A stretch of DNA of 64,000 nt. Source: Acidimicrobiales bacterium (GTDB taxonomy: Bacteria > Actinomycetota > Acidimicrobiia > Acidimicrobiales > Poriferisodalaceae). This document shows positions 1 through 7,528 of the stretch, in pieces; position 1 is the stretch's first letter, and each line of letters opens with the position of its first letter. The translations under genes and the position numbers were made by a program. The stretch lies in NCBI GenBank assembly GCA_041394185.1, contig JAWKIQ010000001.1, forward strand, positions 1,550,001-1,614,000, in the 5' to 3' direction. The notes beneath the pieces were generated by a model. It saw only the letters and a list, made by a program, of their open reading frames with translations. It made no database searches and had not been told where the DNA came from.

Positions 1-31
1 AACAACCAACCAAGCTAGGAGCACCAACCAT

Positions 32-509
32 GCTGCAATGAGGCCCGGCCCTTTCGGACCGGGGAACTGTGCAGCTCGACGGGCAGGTGATCCGCAAGAT
101 CGCGTTGCTGCAATGAGGCCCGGCCCTTTCGGACCGGGGAACGTGTGCGGGCGAACACGTGCCCGGCCGCGGCCTGTACGCTGCAATGAGGCCCGGCCCT
201 TTCGGACCGGGGAACCTGTGGCATCTCGGCGAGACCACGGTCTGGGCGCAGACGGCTGCAATGAGGCCCGGCCCTTTCGGACCGGGGAACGACGGCCGCC
301 AGAGTATGCGCCGGTCGTGTTCGGCGCTGCAATGAGGCCCGGCCCTTTCGGACCGGGGAACCACCACCACACGTAGAACGTTTCGCCTTTGCTGTCGGTG
401 CTGCAATGAGGCCCGGCCCTTTCGGACCGGGGAACGCCGCATGAGGCGTCAGGCGCACCGTTGGCGTCGAGCAGCTGCAATGAGGCCCGGCCCTTTCGGA
501 CCGGGGAAC
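32..509 (-). CRISPR. CRISPR array, type I-G, 7 repeats and 6 spacers in view
   Basis: Seven identical 36-bp repeats begin at 32, 107, 180, 255, 326, 400 and 474; the six spacers are 39, 37, 39, 35, 38 and 38 bp. Bases 1-31 look like the end of a further spacer, so the array continues left of the window. Transcription from the minus strand is inferred from three signs: on that strand the repeat folds into CCCGGUCC-GAAA-GGGCCGGG, where a U-G wobble and a GAAA tetraloop replace what would be a C-A mismatch on the other strand; the repeat then ends in AUUGCAGC, like the usual 8-nt crRNA handle; and cas2 and cas4-cas1 lie upstream on the same strand. All repeats are perfect, so no degenerate terminal repeat is seen here. 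Confidence 0.98.
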
Positions 510-684
510 CGCTCTCGATTTCTACCCCTGCCGACCAGGGGTTTCGCGGCGGTTTGCGAGCGGCAGCTCTACGAACATCGAATGCTACTCCGTTAGTCGG
601 TTTTCAAGGTGCGTCGCACCCAGCATCTGCGGGCTTTGCGAGCGGTTCCAGGCGGTAGGCCCGGAACCTCAGCGCTCGCAACGG
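510..684 (-). promoter_or_regulatory. CRISPR leader region
   Basis: This non-coding interval lies between the stop of cas2 and the first repeat (reading the minus strand), the position expected for the leader that drives array transcription and polarises spacer insertion. It contains a small hairpin next to the first repeat (CCCCTG at 525-530 with CAGGGG at 536-541) and an 11-bp direct repeat TTTGCGAGCGG at 553-563 and 635-645. No strong -10/-35 pair is obvious. The role is inferred from position and from the repeat orientation. Confidence 0.6.
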
Positions 685-984
685 TCAGATGATCGTCGCT
701 GATCCCGAGACTGGAAGAGCAGGGCGCACACCCAGGAACTCAAAGCATTCCACACCTCGCCCCGCTGGTTCACCCAAGTCAACGAAACAGACACGATCTG
801 CCCTGACGTTGATGACGTCGTCGAGCTTCGCCATCAGGTCGAGCTTCTCTCTCTTGTTCAGGTCGCATATGAACAGCGAGTATTGGAGCGAGTGGCCGTA
901 TCCACTGACGAGCTTGTGCACCCGGCGGAGCCGGAAGTCGGCCGAGATGTCGTAGCCCACCAGGTATCTCCGTCGACCACTCAT
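685..984 (-). CDS. cas2: CRISPR-associated endoribonuclease-fold protein Cas2
   Basis: This 99-residue protein has the size and N-terminal beta strand of Cas2 (YLVGYDIS, with the family's conserved Asp, then a helix RRVHKL and later RVCFVDLG). Cas2 dimerises and bridges two Cas1 dimers to form the spacer integrase. Its ATG overlaps the stop of cas4-cas1 by 4 bp, so the two are translationally coupled, as is usual for the adaptation module. It is followed directly by the array leader. No catalytic RNase activity is implied; in integration Cas2 acts structurally. Confidence 0.95.
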   Translation of the reverse strand: MSGRRRYLVGYDISADFRLRRVHKLVSGYGHSLQYSLFICDLNKREKLDLMAKLDDVINVRADRVCFVDLGEPAGRGVECFEFLGVRPALPVSGSATII

Positions 985-2651
985 CTCATCGTCAGCCCCT
1001 CGTAGGCCGGTACTTCGCCAAGAATCACCGCCGCAACAAGGCGAGCCTGCAACTCAATGGCCCGGCGGTAGGAAACTCGGTAGCCGAACACCGGATGGGT
1101 CAGTTCAGTTTCAAGACGCCGCTCGTATGCCCGGAGCACCGCCCGGCGACCGTCCTGCGTGAGCGCCACGCCTTGAGCGCGAACAACGAAGTCGTTGGCC
1201 GCGACCTCACCGTTGTTGATGAGCGTCAGGACGGTCGACTCGGCTATCAGGGGCCTGAACTCCTCCGAGAGATCGAGGGCAAGTGCGGGCCGGCCAAACC
1301 GCGGGCGGTGGTAGTAGCCCATGTACGGGTCCAGGCCGACCGAGAACGCCATCGCCGTGCAGTCCTTGACTAGCAGCGAATAGCAATACGACAACAGGCA
1401 GTTCACCCGATCGAGCGGAGGCCGTCGATTTCGTCCGTTCATATCGAAGTCGGCGATCTCGTCATCGTTGGGACGGAGCATCCGCCCAAAGTGGCTCCAG
1501 TAGGTTCGCGCCGCGGCACCCTCCACTCCGAGCAACGAGGGAACTGATGTTGCGTGCTGAGCCTCGGCCACAGCGCTCTTCAGACGAACGATCGCCTCGT
1601 GCGGTCGAGGACGAGCGTTACGCATGAGGAGTGCACGACTGTTCTTGATCTTGGCGAGGACACTTGCCCGAGCCAGATCGAGGTTGCCATCGGCGGCAAT
1701 CGACGCCTGCCGAACCCGCAGGTCGACGTGTTTCGACGGCAGGCCCTCCGCGATGCCCGAGAACCAACCTCCATGAGAGAACCAGCAGATCGGAATGTCG
1801 CGCCGCATCAACTCGCGGATTGCCTGCGTCGTGACCTGCACATTCCCAAAGACGTTGAGCTGCGAGACGTCGATCAGGCGAACCGACCGGGAGCGGGATC
1901 CATCGCGGTCACGATTTGTGATGATCAGCCGCTCGCCCGACTTACCGACAGTTGAACCTGGCTCTGTTGCATAGACCGGTCTCGAGTCGCCATTTCGCAC
2001 CATTAGGCGAACGGGCGCCGGCACCTGAGCCCGGTTCAGCTTGTTTGTCTCGTCGGGCAGACACACTCCGACGAGGGAACACCTGGGGCACTTGGGACTG
2101 TCATCCAATGGGCCGGGCGCATTGTCGGCGGCTGCAGTCGCCCTCAGCTGCGTTAGCAAGTCGAGGGTTACCTCGACGAGCCTTTCATCGAACTCGACCC
2201 GCACTCGTTGACGGGTCTGGGCGAAATAGATCTCGCCATGTGAACACTCGTAGCCGTTATCTCGTAGCAGCAGCCCGAGAGCACACAGTTGCACTCGCTC
2301 GGGCTCCCAGGCGCCGGCCGGCGTGTCTGGCGGAGCACCCTTCTTGTAGTCGATTGGTACGACACCTCCGTCGTTGCCCTCGAGTGTGTCGATTACGCCG
2401 ACAAGACCAAGCCGCTCGCTGGAGAGCTTCACCGACCGAGCAATCCGCAGCTCATCGATCGAGTCGGGCGGTGGCGCAGAACCGACTTGGCGGTCGGTCG
2501 AGCGATGGGCGTAGTCGCCCTCCGCTGTGTCTTCGTTGCCCGCCCACCGTGCCTGAACCCACTCGATGAAGAAAAGCCGCTCGCAGTAGACGAACTCGTT
2601 GAGCATCCTGACCGGGACAAGCTCTGGCACAACGCCACCGTCAGCCACCAT
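981..2651 (-). CDS. cas4-cas1: Cas4-Cas1 fusion protein (spacer acquisition)
   Basis: A 556-residue fusion. Residues 1 to about 200 are Cas4: an iron-sulfur RecB-like nuclease with Cys23 and a C-terminal cluster Cys188, Cys191, Cys197, and nuclease residues Asp88, Asp101 and Lys103 (IDYKKG). Residues from about 215 onward are Cas1, with the catalytic Glu in LLGVEGAAARTYW, the His in YMGYYHRPRFGRPAL and the acidic pair in DLSEEFRP. Fused Cas4-Cas1 is a hallmark of type I-G; the Cas4 part trims and PAM-checks prespacers before Cas1-Cas2 integrates them. The start at 2651 gives the full Cas4 N-terminus; Met16 is a possible shorter start. Confidence 0.97.
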   Translation of the reverse strand: MVADGGVVPELVPVRMLNEFVYCERLFFIEWVQARWAGNEDTAEGDYAHRSTDRQVGSAPPPDSIDELRIARSVKLSSERLGLVGVIDTLEGNDGGVVPIDYKKGAPPDTPAGAWEPERVQLCALGLLLRDNGYECSHGEIYFAQTRQRVRVEFDERLVEVTLDLLTQLRATAAADNAPGPLDDSPKCPRCSLVGVCLPDETNKLNRAQVPAPVRLMVRNGDSRPVYATEPGSTVGKSGERLIITNRDRDGSRSRSVRLIDVSQLNVFGNVQVTTQAIRELMRRDIPICWFSHGGWFSGIAEGLPSKHVDLRVRQASIAADGNLDLARASVLAKIKNSRALLMRNARPRPHEAIVRLKSAVAEAQHATSVPSLLGVEGAAARTYWSHFGRMLRPNDDEIADFDMNGRNRRPPLDRVNCLLSYCYSLLVKDCTAMAFSVGLDPYMGYYHRPRFGRPALALDLSEEFRPLIAESTVLTLINNGEVAANDFVVRAQGVALTQDGRRAVLRAYERRLETELTHPVFGYRVSYRRAIELQARLVAAVILGEVPAYEGLTMR

Positions 2652-2693
2652 GTTCGGCCTGTCGGCCGGGCAACCGTGCGCTTCAGGCCATCG

Positions 2694-3707
2694 CTAGCTG
2701 GTACTGAGGTGTCGTGTGGTGTGGCAGGGCGCACAGCGGAGTTCGAGTTCATCGGTGCGGGTTTGGTGGGTTGCCTCGAAGGGTGGGTTGTGGTCGTATT
2801 CGAGCAGTTCGGTGCGGCCGCAGTCGAGGCACGCACGGTCCCGTTCTTTGACGATCCGCTTTTGTCGCTTTGTGGGGTGTCGGCGTCTGGTGGATGCGTT
2901 GACTGGGTTGTGTTCTGCGTTGTGGATGAGCAGCCTGATGAACGATGTGTCGAGCAGCCGCGCAACCGATGATTGGGTGATGGGTGTTCCGTCGTCGAGG
3001 GTGCAGCCGTCGCCTCGGACGTGCAGCACGATCTCGTAGTCGACGCGGCCAGAGCTGGCGCTGGTGCCGGCGATGATGCGGCATAGGGCGTCGACGCGTT
3101 GTTGGGCGAGCGTCGGAAAGGTGCCGTCGGGTTCGCGTTGGGTGTGATGACGCATGAACTCGGAATCGATGGCTGCTTGAAGCGCACCGCCCGAAACCGG
3201 GTCGAGGCGAACGAACATGGTGCGGGTGCCGTCGGCGTGATTGCGGAACTTCAGCGATCTGTCGCGGCGGTGTCGGGCATCGATGACCTCGCCTGGTTCG
3301 TTGGCCATCGTCCAGGCTGCGACGGCCTCGGCGAACCGGTCGGCGGGAACGGCTTTGGCCAGTTCGAGAAGGTCGTTCTCGTTGTGGGTGGTGAGGTATC
3401 GGGTGAGGACTCTGACCTTGGCGTAGCTGATGTCGCCAGCCTTGAACGCGCCGGCGGACGCGTCGAAGCCGCGCAGGGTGCGGCCGATACGTATCCATTC
3501 ACGCACTGTGGCAGGGGCGAGGTCGAGGCGTTCGGCCAGCCAGTGCGCAGCCGATGGGGCGCCTTGGGCGATCCAGACAGGTCCGTCAGCGAACTGCGCC
3601 GCGCCAACGACCAGATCGTGGTGGCCGCGGGCCAACCGGTGGCCGAGGCCCACCAGGCTCTCGGCCGTCTTGATCTGTTCGTCGAGTTCCACCGTCGTCA
3701 ATAGCAC
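2694..3707 (-). CDS. DUF222 / HNH endonuclease domain protein (13E12-repeat type)
   Basis: About 337 residues. The N-terminal two thirds are DUF222-like (helical, HRLARGHHDLVVGAAQF, then LAERLDLAPATVREWIRIGRTL), and the C-terminus is an HNH nuclease with LEYDHNPPF and LRCAPCHTTRH. Such genes are abundant and often repeated in actinobacterial genomes; some behave as selfish elements, but their function is not established. The GTG at 3707 is preferred because it follows GGAGGG at a good distance; a TTG start at 3758 would add 17 residues and run through a 22-bp inverted repeat. The gene splits the CRISPR adaptation module from the effector operon, so it is probably an insertion rather than a CRISPR component. 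Confidence 0.85.
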   Translation of the reverse strand: MLLTTVELDEQIKTAESLVGLGHRLARGHHDLVVGAAQFADGPVWIAQGAPSAAHWLAERLDLAPATVREWIRIGRTLRGFDASAGAFKAGDISYAKVRVLTRYLTTHNENDLLELAKAVPADRFAEAVAAWTMANEPGEVIDARHRRDRSLKFRNHADGTRTMFVRLDPVSGGALQAAIDSEFMRHHTQREPDGTFPTLAQQRVDALCRIIAGTSASSGRVDYEIVLHVRGDGCTLDDGTPITQSSVARLLDTSFIRLLIHNAEHNPVNASTRRRHPTKRQKRIVKERDRACLDCGRTELLEYDHNPPFEATHQTRTDELELRCAPCHTTRHLSTS

Positions 3708-3740
3708 CTTGCTTTCCCTCCGATTAGCCCGTTCCGGGCT

Positions 3741-3762
3741 GCTTTTGGCGTATGCCAAAAGC
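3741..3762. promoter_or_regulatory. Perfect 9-bp inverted repeat upstream of the HNH gene
   Basis: GCTTTTGGC at 3741-3749 and GCCAAAAGC at 3754-3762 are exact inverse complements around GTAT. The palindrome lies about 34 bp upstream of the preferred GTG start of the HNH gene, where an operator is plausible. It could equally be a nuclease recognition or homing-like target, since palindromes next to an HNH gene can be cognate sites. No binding protein is identified. Confidence 0.45.
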
Positions 3763-3860
3763 GTACAGAGGGGGTGGGACAGCTAAGAGAAGCAACACAT
3801 AGCACTCTCAGTGATTGATGTATCACGTATGGCACCACCGACGCGCCTGCCGGCGCGGCA

Positions 3861-3945
3861 GGGCAGGGCAGGGCAGGGCAGGGCAGGGCAGGGCAGGGCA
3901 GGGCAGGGCAGGGCAGGGCAGGGCAGGGCAGGGCAGGGCAGGGCA
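3861..3945. repeat. Pentanucleotide tandem repeat (GGGCA) x17
   Basis: Seventeen perfect copies of GGGCA occupy 85 bp, preceded by one imperfect unit (CGGCA) and followed by GGAGG. The unit length is not a multiple of three and the tract is perfect, so it should be prone to slipped-strand length change. It lies outside convincing genes, about 170 bp before the promoter of the CRISPR effector operon and about 100 bp upstream of the HNH promoter region. Any effect would be on spacing or structure rather than reading frame. Confidence 0.95.
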
Positions 3946-4045
3946 GGAGGACCGTGTCGTGGCGCCCACCTGTCCCGCGAAGTGCTGGGCTGCGAGTAAG
4001 CGTCCCTTGGGGTGGTGGGGTTTGGGGGGCGGACCATCGGCAAGG

Positions 4046-4118
4046 TGCGCACTTGCGCAGAAGACGCTGCTACACAACTTCCTTCAATGGAGCGACGGTC
4101 CGCCCCCGGGACGAGAAC
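4046..4118 (-). ncRNA. Candidate crRNA-like regulatory RNA (CreR/CreA-like)
   Basis: Read on the minus strand, 4118 to 4081 is a 38-nt repeat-like element. Like the array repeat it begins GTTC and ends CATTG-AG (CATTGAAGG here, CATTGCAGC in the array), but its middle has diverged and its stem is shorter (GTCC/GGAC). From 4080 leftward follows a spacer-like tail whose first 27 nt match 23 positions of the plus strand at 4136-4162, starting exactly at the repeat boundary; mismatches fall at positions 8, 15, 18 and 21. Known crRNA-like regulators of cas genes (CreR) and of CreT toxins (CreA) have this layout of degenerate repeat plus partially matching guide. The alternative is one arm of a hairpin RNA from the plus strand, since three of the four mismatches would be G-U pairs there. 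Confidence 0.5.
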
Positions 4119-4135
4119 TCTACGTATCAAGGTTC

Positions 4136-4162
4136 AAGTTGTCTAGCAGTGTTTTTTGCGCA
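4136..4162 (+). promoter_or_regulatory. Sequence matched by the crRNA-like tail, with TTC PAM-like flank
   Basis: These 27 bp match the tail at 4080-4054 of the minus strand at 23 positions, with the first seven (seed) identical. The three preceding bases are TTC. A TTN PAM has been reported for the type I-G system of Geobacter sulfurreducens (recalled, not checked). The flank of the tail at its own locus (AGG) does not fit TTN, so it would be spared. The match ends 4 bp before a -35-like hexamer, so a bound Cascade would sit on the promoter of the effector operon. Partial rather than full matching would be expected to give repression without cleavage. Confidence 0.5.
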
Positions 4163-4166
4163 GTGG

Positions 4167-4195
4167 TTGCTATACCAAAGTCAGCCTGATATAAG
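4167..4195 (+). promoter_or_regulatory. Candidate promoter of the type I-G effector operon
   Basis: TTGCTA (4167-4172) and TATAAG (4190-4195) are separated by 17 bp and resemble sigma-70 -35 and -10 hexamers (4 of 6 and 5 of 6). It would start transcription near 4202, inside a long hairpin and about 105 nt before the first gene. This is the best pair in the interval but the call rests on sequence alone. Confidence 0.4.
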
Positions 4196-4224
4196 TCAGG
4201 CCGGGGCAAATGCCCCGGCCTGAC
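4195..4224. terminator. Perfect 13-bp stem-loop ahead of the effector operon
   Basis: GTCAGGCCGGGGC (4195-4207) and GCCCCGGCCTGAC (4212-4224) pair fully around AAAT. No T tract follows on the plus strand; on the minus strand TTATAT follows, so a minus-strand terminator is possible. It overlaps the predicted -10 and start site and could also be an operator or a 5' leader structure of the cas mRNA if transcription begins further upstream. Confidence 0.45.
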
Positions 4225-4306
4225 AGCTCCACCATGGTCGGCGGAACACGCAAAGCCAAACCTACCGTGCGGGCTGGAGGTCCCCTATCCAAAATGAGGG
4301 AGAGCT

Positions 4307-4654
4307 ATGCCCGATCAATACGCCGTCAACCCGACGACTGGGAAAGTCCATCTGTTCGTCGACCGCAGTCCCATACGGCCCGAGTGCCGCATTGACCAGG
4401 CCAAGCGTCTGCTTTGGTTTGACACGCTGGCGATGGCCGCCGGACCGGGAGTGAGCCCTTGCAGCTTCTGCCTCCCTCGCGAGAGGTATCAGAAGAACCT
4501 CCAGCTACCGCGGAAGCGCAGCGCCTCGTTGGACTCGCGCCGCCCTAGGCAAAGGGCCCGCCGCAGCAAGTCCCCGAATTCCCGGCCTGAAGCTGTCACA
4601 GCAGCGGGCTATGTTCAGGGCACACTCTTCGATCAAAGTGAGGTGGAACCGTGA
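4307..4654 (+). CDS. Small Cys-containing protein leading the type I-G operon, unknown function
   Basis: A 115-residue protein that I do not recognise. It starts after a clear GAGGGAGA site and its stop overlaps the GTG of csb1 by 4 bp, so it is the first gene of the effector operon. Visible features are HLFVDR, RPEC, then PCSFC (a CxxC) around residue 55, which could form a zinc site, followed by a strongly basic, probably disordered tail (RKRSASLDSRRPRQRARRSK) and TLFDQSEVEP. Zinc-knuckle plus basic tail suggests nucleic-acid binding. Being coupled to csb1 it may be an accessory subunit, regulator or cargo gene of the CRISPR system; none of these is shown. Confidence 0.75.
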   Translation: MPDQYAVNPTTGKVHLFVDRSPIRPECRIDQAKRLLWFDTLAMAAGPGVSPCSFCLPRERYQKNLQLPRKRSASLDSRRPRQRARRSKSPNSRPEAVTAAGYVQGTLFDQSEVEP

Positions 4655-5874
4655 GCGATCTCTCGTATGAGGATCTCCTCGAAGCCGTATCTGGTGGCGC
4701 GGTCGCGTTCCGGTCGAGCGTTCGGCTGGAACCTGCTGGTGGCCCGGGGACGAAGGTGATGCCCCCGACCTATGGCGTGGCCGACAACGCCCCGCACAAG
4801 TATGCGATCGAGTCCCGCGTCATGCCCGATGGCACGACTTCGCTAACGGTGTTGCTCGACTCGGTCGCCTCCCAGGCGAACCGGATGGAAATGGCCCTGC
4901 TGAGCGCGTGGGAGACCAGCCAAACCGACCTGCCTGTGCCATTCGTCGACTTCACCGGCGAAGCGGACCTAGCCGACGTCGGCAAACTGACCGCCCTCGA
5001 GGCGCCTCATCGCATTGCCGATGCCATCTTCAGGGACTCGCTCTACGACGAGACTCTGTTTCGTCTGTCCGACCTGGGCATGGCGATAACACACGCCACG
5101 CCAAAGAACGCCATCGCTCTGCTGCGGACATGCCCCACGGCACTTGTGTTCGGCATGTGGGATTCGACAGGCCCCAAGGGTGGTCTGGGGTCCAAGTTCC
5201 AGCGGGCACTGGTGTCGGAAATCGTGGGTCACGATGTCGAGGTCGGTGTCAGTGTGGGGAGCCGAGTCGACCCGCTCGACGTCCGGCGCGGCGTAGACGG
5301 GATCACGAAGCTGCCGGACGATGACCCCAGCGTTTGGGCATTCGACGAGGACTCCAAGAAGCAGGTTCGACCTAGCGAAATCAACCACGGCAACGTCACG
5401 CCTTCCATTGATGAAAGGGCCGGTGGTGTGACCATTTCTCACGCAAGTCAGAGTGCGGTGCTGTCGTTTCCTGCCCTTCGCCGGCTGAAGTTCCCGGTCG
5501 ATGCCGACGGCAATCCCTTCGAGCCCGAACAACGCCAAGCCGCCGAGAATGCAGCACGTACTCTGATCGCTGCGATCGGGGTCGCAGCCGTCAGCCTCCA
5601 GTACGAATTCGACTTCGACCTGCGTTCGCGATGCCTCCTGATTCCAGCGAGCAGCCCGACTATGGAGATGCTCGGCCGGTCCGGGGGAAGCCCGGTGCCT
5701 GTACACATCGACGCGGACGCTGCGCTCGAACTGGTCGCGACCGCAAATGCAGCAGCGACCGAGTTGGGCGTCGGATTTGGCCCACGCGAGGTTCGCCTGG
5801 TGCCCGCACCGAAGCTGGGAGAGCTGCTTCGTCGAAGCCGTCAGGTGGCCGCAGCCGAAAACCCTGGTGAGTAG
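4651..5874 (+). CDS. csb1: Type I-G Cas7 backbone protein Csb1 (GSU0053 family)
   Basis: A 407-residue protein of the Csb1/GSU0053 family, which forms the repeating Cas7-like backbone of the type I-G Cascade along the crRNA spacer. The family signature SQANRME is at residues 74-80, followed by the conserved PFVDFTG and the later LRSRCLLIP. GTG start with the TGA of the upstream small gene overlapping (GTGA). It is followed after 2 bp by csb2. Length is normal for the family. Confidence 0.95.
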   Translation: MSDLSYEDLLEAVSGGAVAFRSSVRLEPAGGPGTKVMPPTYGVADNAPHKYAIESRVMPDGTTSLTVLLDSVASQANRMEMALLSAWETSQTDLPVPFVDFTGEADLADVGKLTALEAPHRIADAIFRDSLYDETLFRLSDLGMAITHATPKNAIALLRTCPTALVFGMWDSTGPKGGLGSKFQRALVSEIVGHDVEVGVSVGSRVDPLDVRRGVDGITKLPDDDPSVWAFDEDSKKQVRPSEINHGNVTPSIDERAGGVTISHASQSAVLSFPALRRLKFPVDADGNPFEPEQRQAAENAARTLIAAIGVAAVSLQYEFDFDLRSRCLLIPASSPTMEMLGRSGGSPVPVHIDADAALELVATANAAATELGVGFGPREVRLVPAPKLGELLRRSRQVAAAENPGE

Positions 5875-5876
5875 CC

Positions 5877-7528
5877 GTGTTCGCCATCGAGGTCACGCTG
5901 CTGACCGGGCGGTTTGTAGCTACAGACCCCACCGACCGCGATCGGGCTGAGTGGCCGCCCCATCCAGCACGGTTGTTTTCTGCATTGGTTGCCGCCAGCG
6001 CCGAAGAGGAGCATCCCGACGATTGGTCAACGGCCCTCGAGTGGCTCGAACGCCAAGGTCCCCCCGATATCGACGCGACGCCGGCATGGAGTCGGTCGTC
6101 GACCACCCACTACGTACCGGTGAACGACTCTTCGGTGTTGGGGCTTGCGCTCACAACCCGCCGGGCCGCTCAGATCGAGGACGCCCAGGACCAGATCGAT
6201 GAACTGGTGAGCCAGTCGGGCGGCCAGCTGAATGCCGCTCAAGCCAACCGCATTGCCCGCCTCGAATCTCAGGTCGCCAAGCGGCGCGATGTTTCTGCCG
6301 AGGTTGCCAACCTCGGCAGAACAAGCACGCTTGCGGCCGAAGAAATGATGCCCGAACGTCGCGGTGGTCGCCAGGCACGCACCTTTCCATCATGCACGCC
6401 CGAAAGCCCGGTCATCCGGTTCCTGTGGCCCGCCGCCCACCCCGACCCCACGATCACCCGAGCTATCGACGACATCTGTGCCGGCGTTGCAAGGTTGGGG
6501 CACTCATCCTCGCTGGTGTCCGTGCGAGTGGCACACGTGGATGACACAAACGCGGCGCTGACACCCGACCCCACCGGCAGCTCAACCCTGCGCTGGGTAC
6601 AAGCGGGTCAGCTGAGGGCGCTCCGCGAGTCTTTCGAGAACCACCGCGCATCCAGGCCCCGAACGATGCCAAGCATCGGGTTCAACTATCGTCGCACGGA
6701 CGAGCAACCAGCCAAGCCAATTCCAGTTCGGGGAAACCTGAGTGGCCCATGGCTAGCGCTTGAACTGGCTCCCAGAAAGCTCTCAGGTCGCGGATCAGTC
6801 GCCGTGTCGACAGCGGTTCGCCGGGCCTTGATGAGCCACGCCGAGGACCCACAACCCCAGATGCTCTCGGGGCACTCGAACTCGGGTGCCCCGGCGAGCG
6901 AGCCACACCTGGCCGTCGTGCCACTGGTCGACGTCGGACACCGCCACGCGCACGGCCAGATACTCGGAGTGGCTCTGATCTGGCCCACCGGCGTGTCTTT
7001 GGGCACCCAAGACGACATTCTTGCGGCAGTCGGCAGATGGCTAGCCCCCACCAACGGCGGCGGCCGGCTGGTCATGGGCCCAAACGGCGTGCTGACCGCC
7101 GCCAGGACGGAACCGTCGAACACTTTGGTCGGGCTCCGCGCAGAGACTTGGAGCGGACCAAGCCGACGTTGGATCAGCGCTACGCCTATCGCACTCCCCC
7201 GCCACCCGGGTGATCTTCGATCTGGATCCCCAGCCAAAGTCGAGCGAGCGTGGGCAGCCGCCGAAGCCGGGGTCAGAGCAGCCTGCAAGCACGTTGGCCT
7301 GCCCGAGCCCGCGGCCGTTTCGCTGGCTTTCGATCCGCTACTGAATGGCGCAGATCCGGCGAAGTCGTTTCCTGCCCTCCGCCAGGGCAGATCTGGTGGA
7401 ACTGCCCGGGCTCTGATACACGCAGAGATCGAGTTCGCAGAGGCAGTGGCTGGACCGCTGGTACTCGGTTCTGGCCGGTTCCACGGCCTCGGGCTCATGC
7501 GCCCGGTCTCCAGCCCGGGCAGGCTCGC

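Larger units (their letters stand above)
3763..4306. other. Non-coding stretch between the HNH gene and the effector cas operon
   Basis: No convincing gene lies here; open frames across the stretch are low-complexity (GQGRA repeats) or lack family features. In order it contains a pentanucleotide repeat (3861-3945), a CRISPR-repeat-like element with spacer-like tail on the minus strand (4046-4118), the sequence matched by that tail (4136-4162), a promoter-like pair (4167-4195), a long perfect hairpin (4195-4224) and a ribosome-binding site GAGGGAGA before the first gene at 4307. An 11-bp inverted repeat (GGGGGCGGACC at 4025-4035, GGTCCGCCCCC at 4097-4107) also encloses most of the repeat-like element and tail. 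Confidence 0.8.

Noticed and set aside
15..458. Open frames on both strands across the CRISPR array encoding repeated PVRKGRASLQ or EARPFRTGE
   Set aside because: They arise only because the 36-bp repeat is stop-free; spacing and sequence are those of a CRISPR array.
4025..4107. The GGGGGCGGACC/GGTCCGCCCCC inverted repeat as a transcription terminator
   Set aside because: The 61-nt separation and lack of a T tract make a terminator unlikely; it is recorded only as part of the crRNA-like element's structure.
3811..4223. Frames over the GGGCA tract encoding GQGRA repeats, including a GTG frame after GGAGG at 3954
   Set aside because: The repetitive part reflects the 5-bp tract, the rest has no family features, and the region contains structured non-coding elements.
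7250..7528. Longer N-terminus for Cas3 starting inside csb2
   Set aside because: It is out of frame with csb2 throughout, and the ATG at 7529 overlaps the csb2 stop and begins the normal Cas3 N-terminus.
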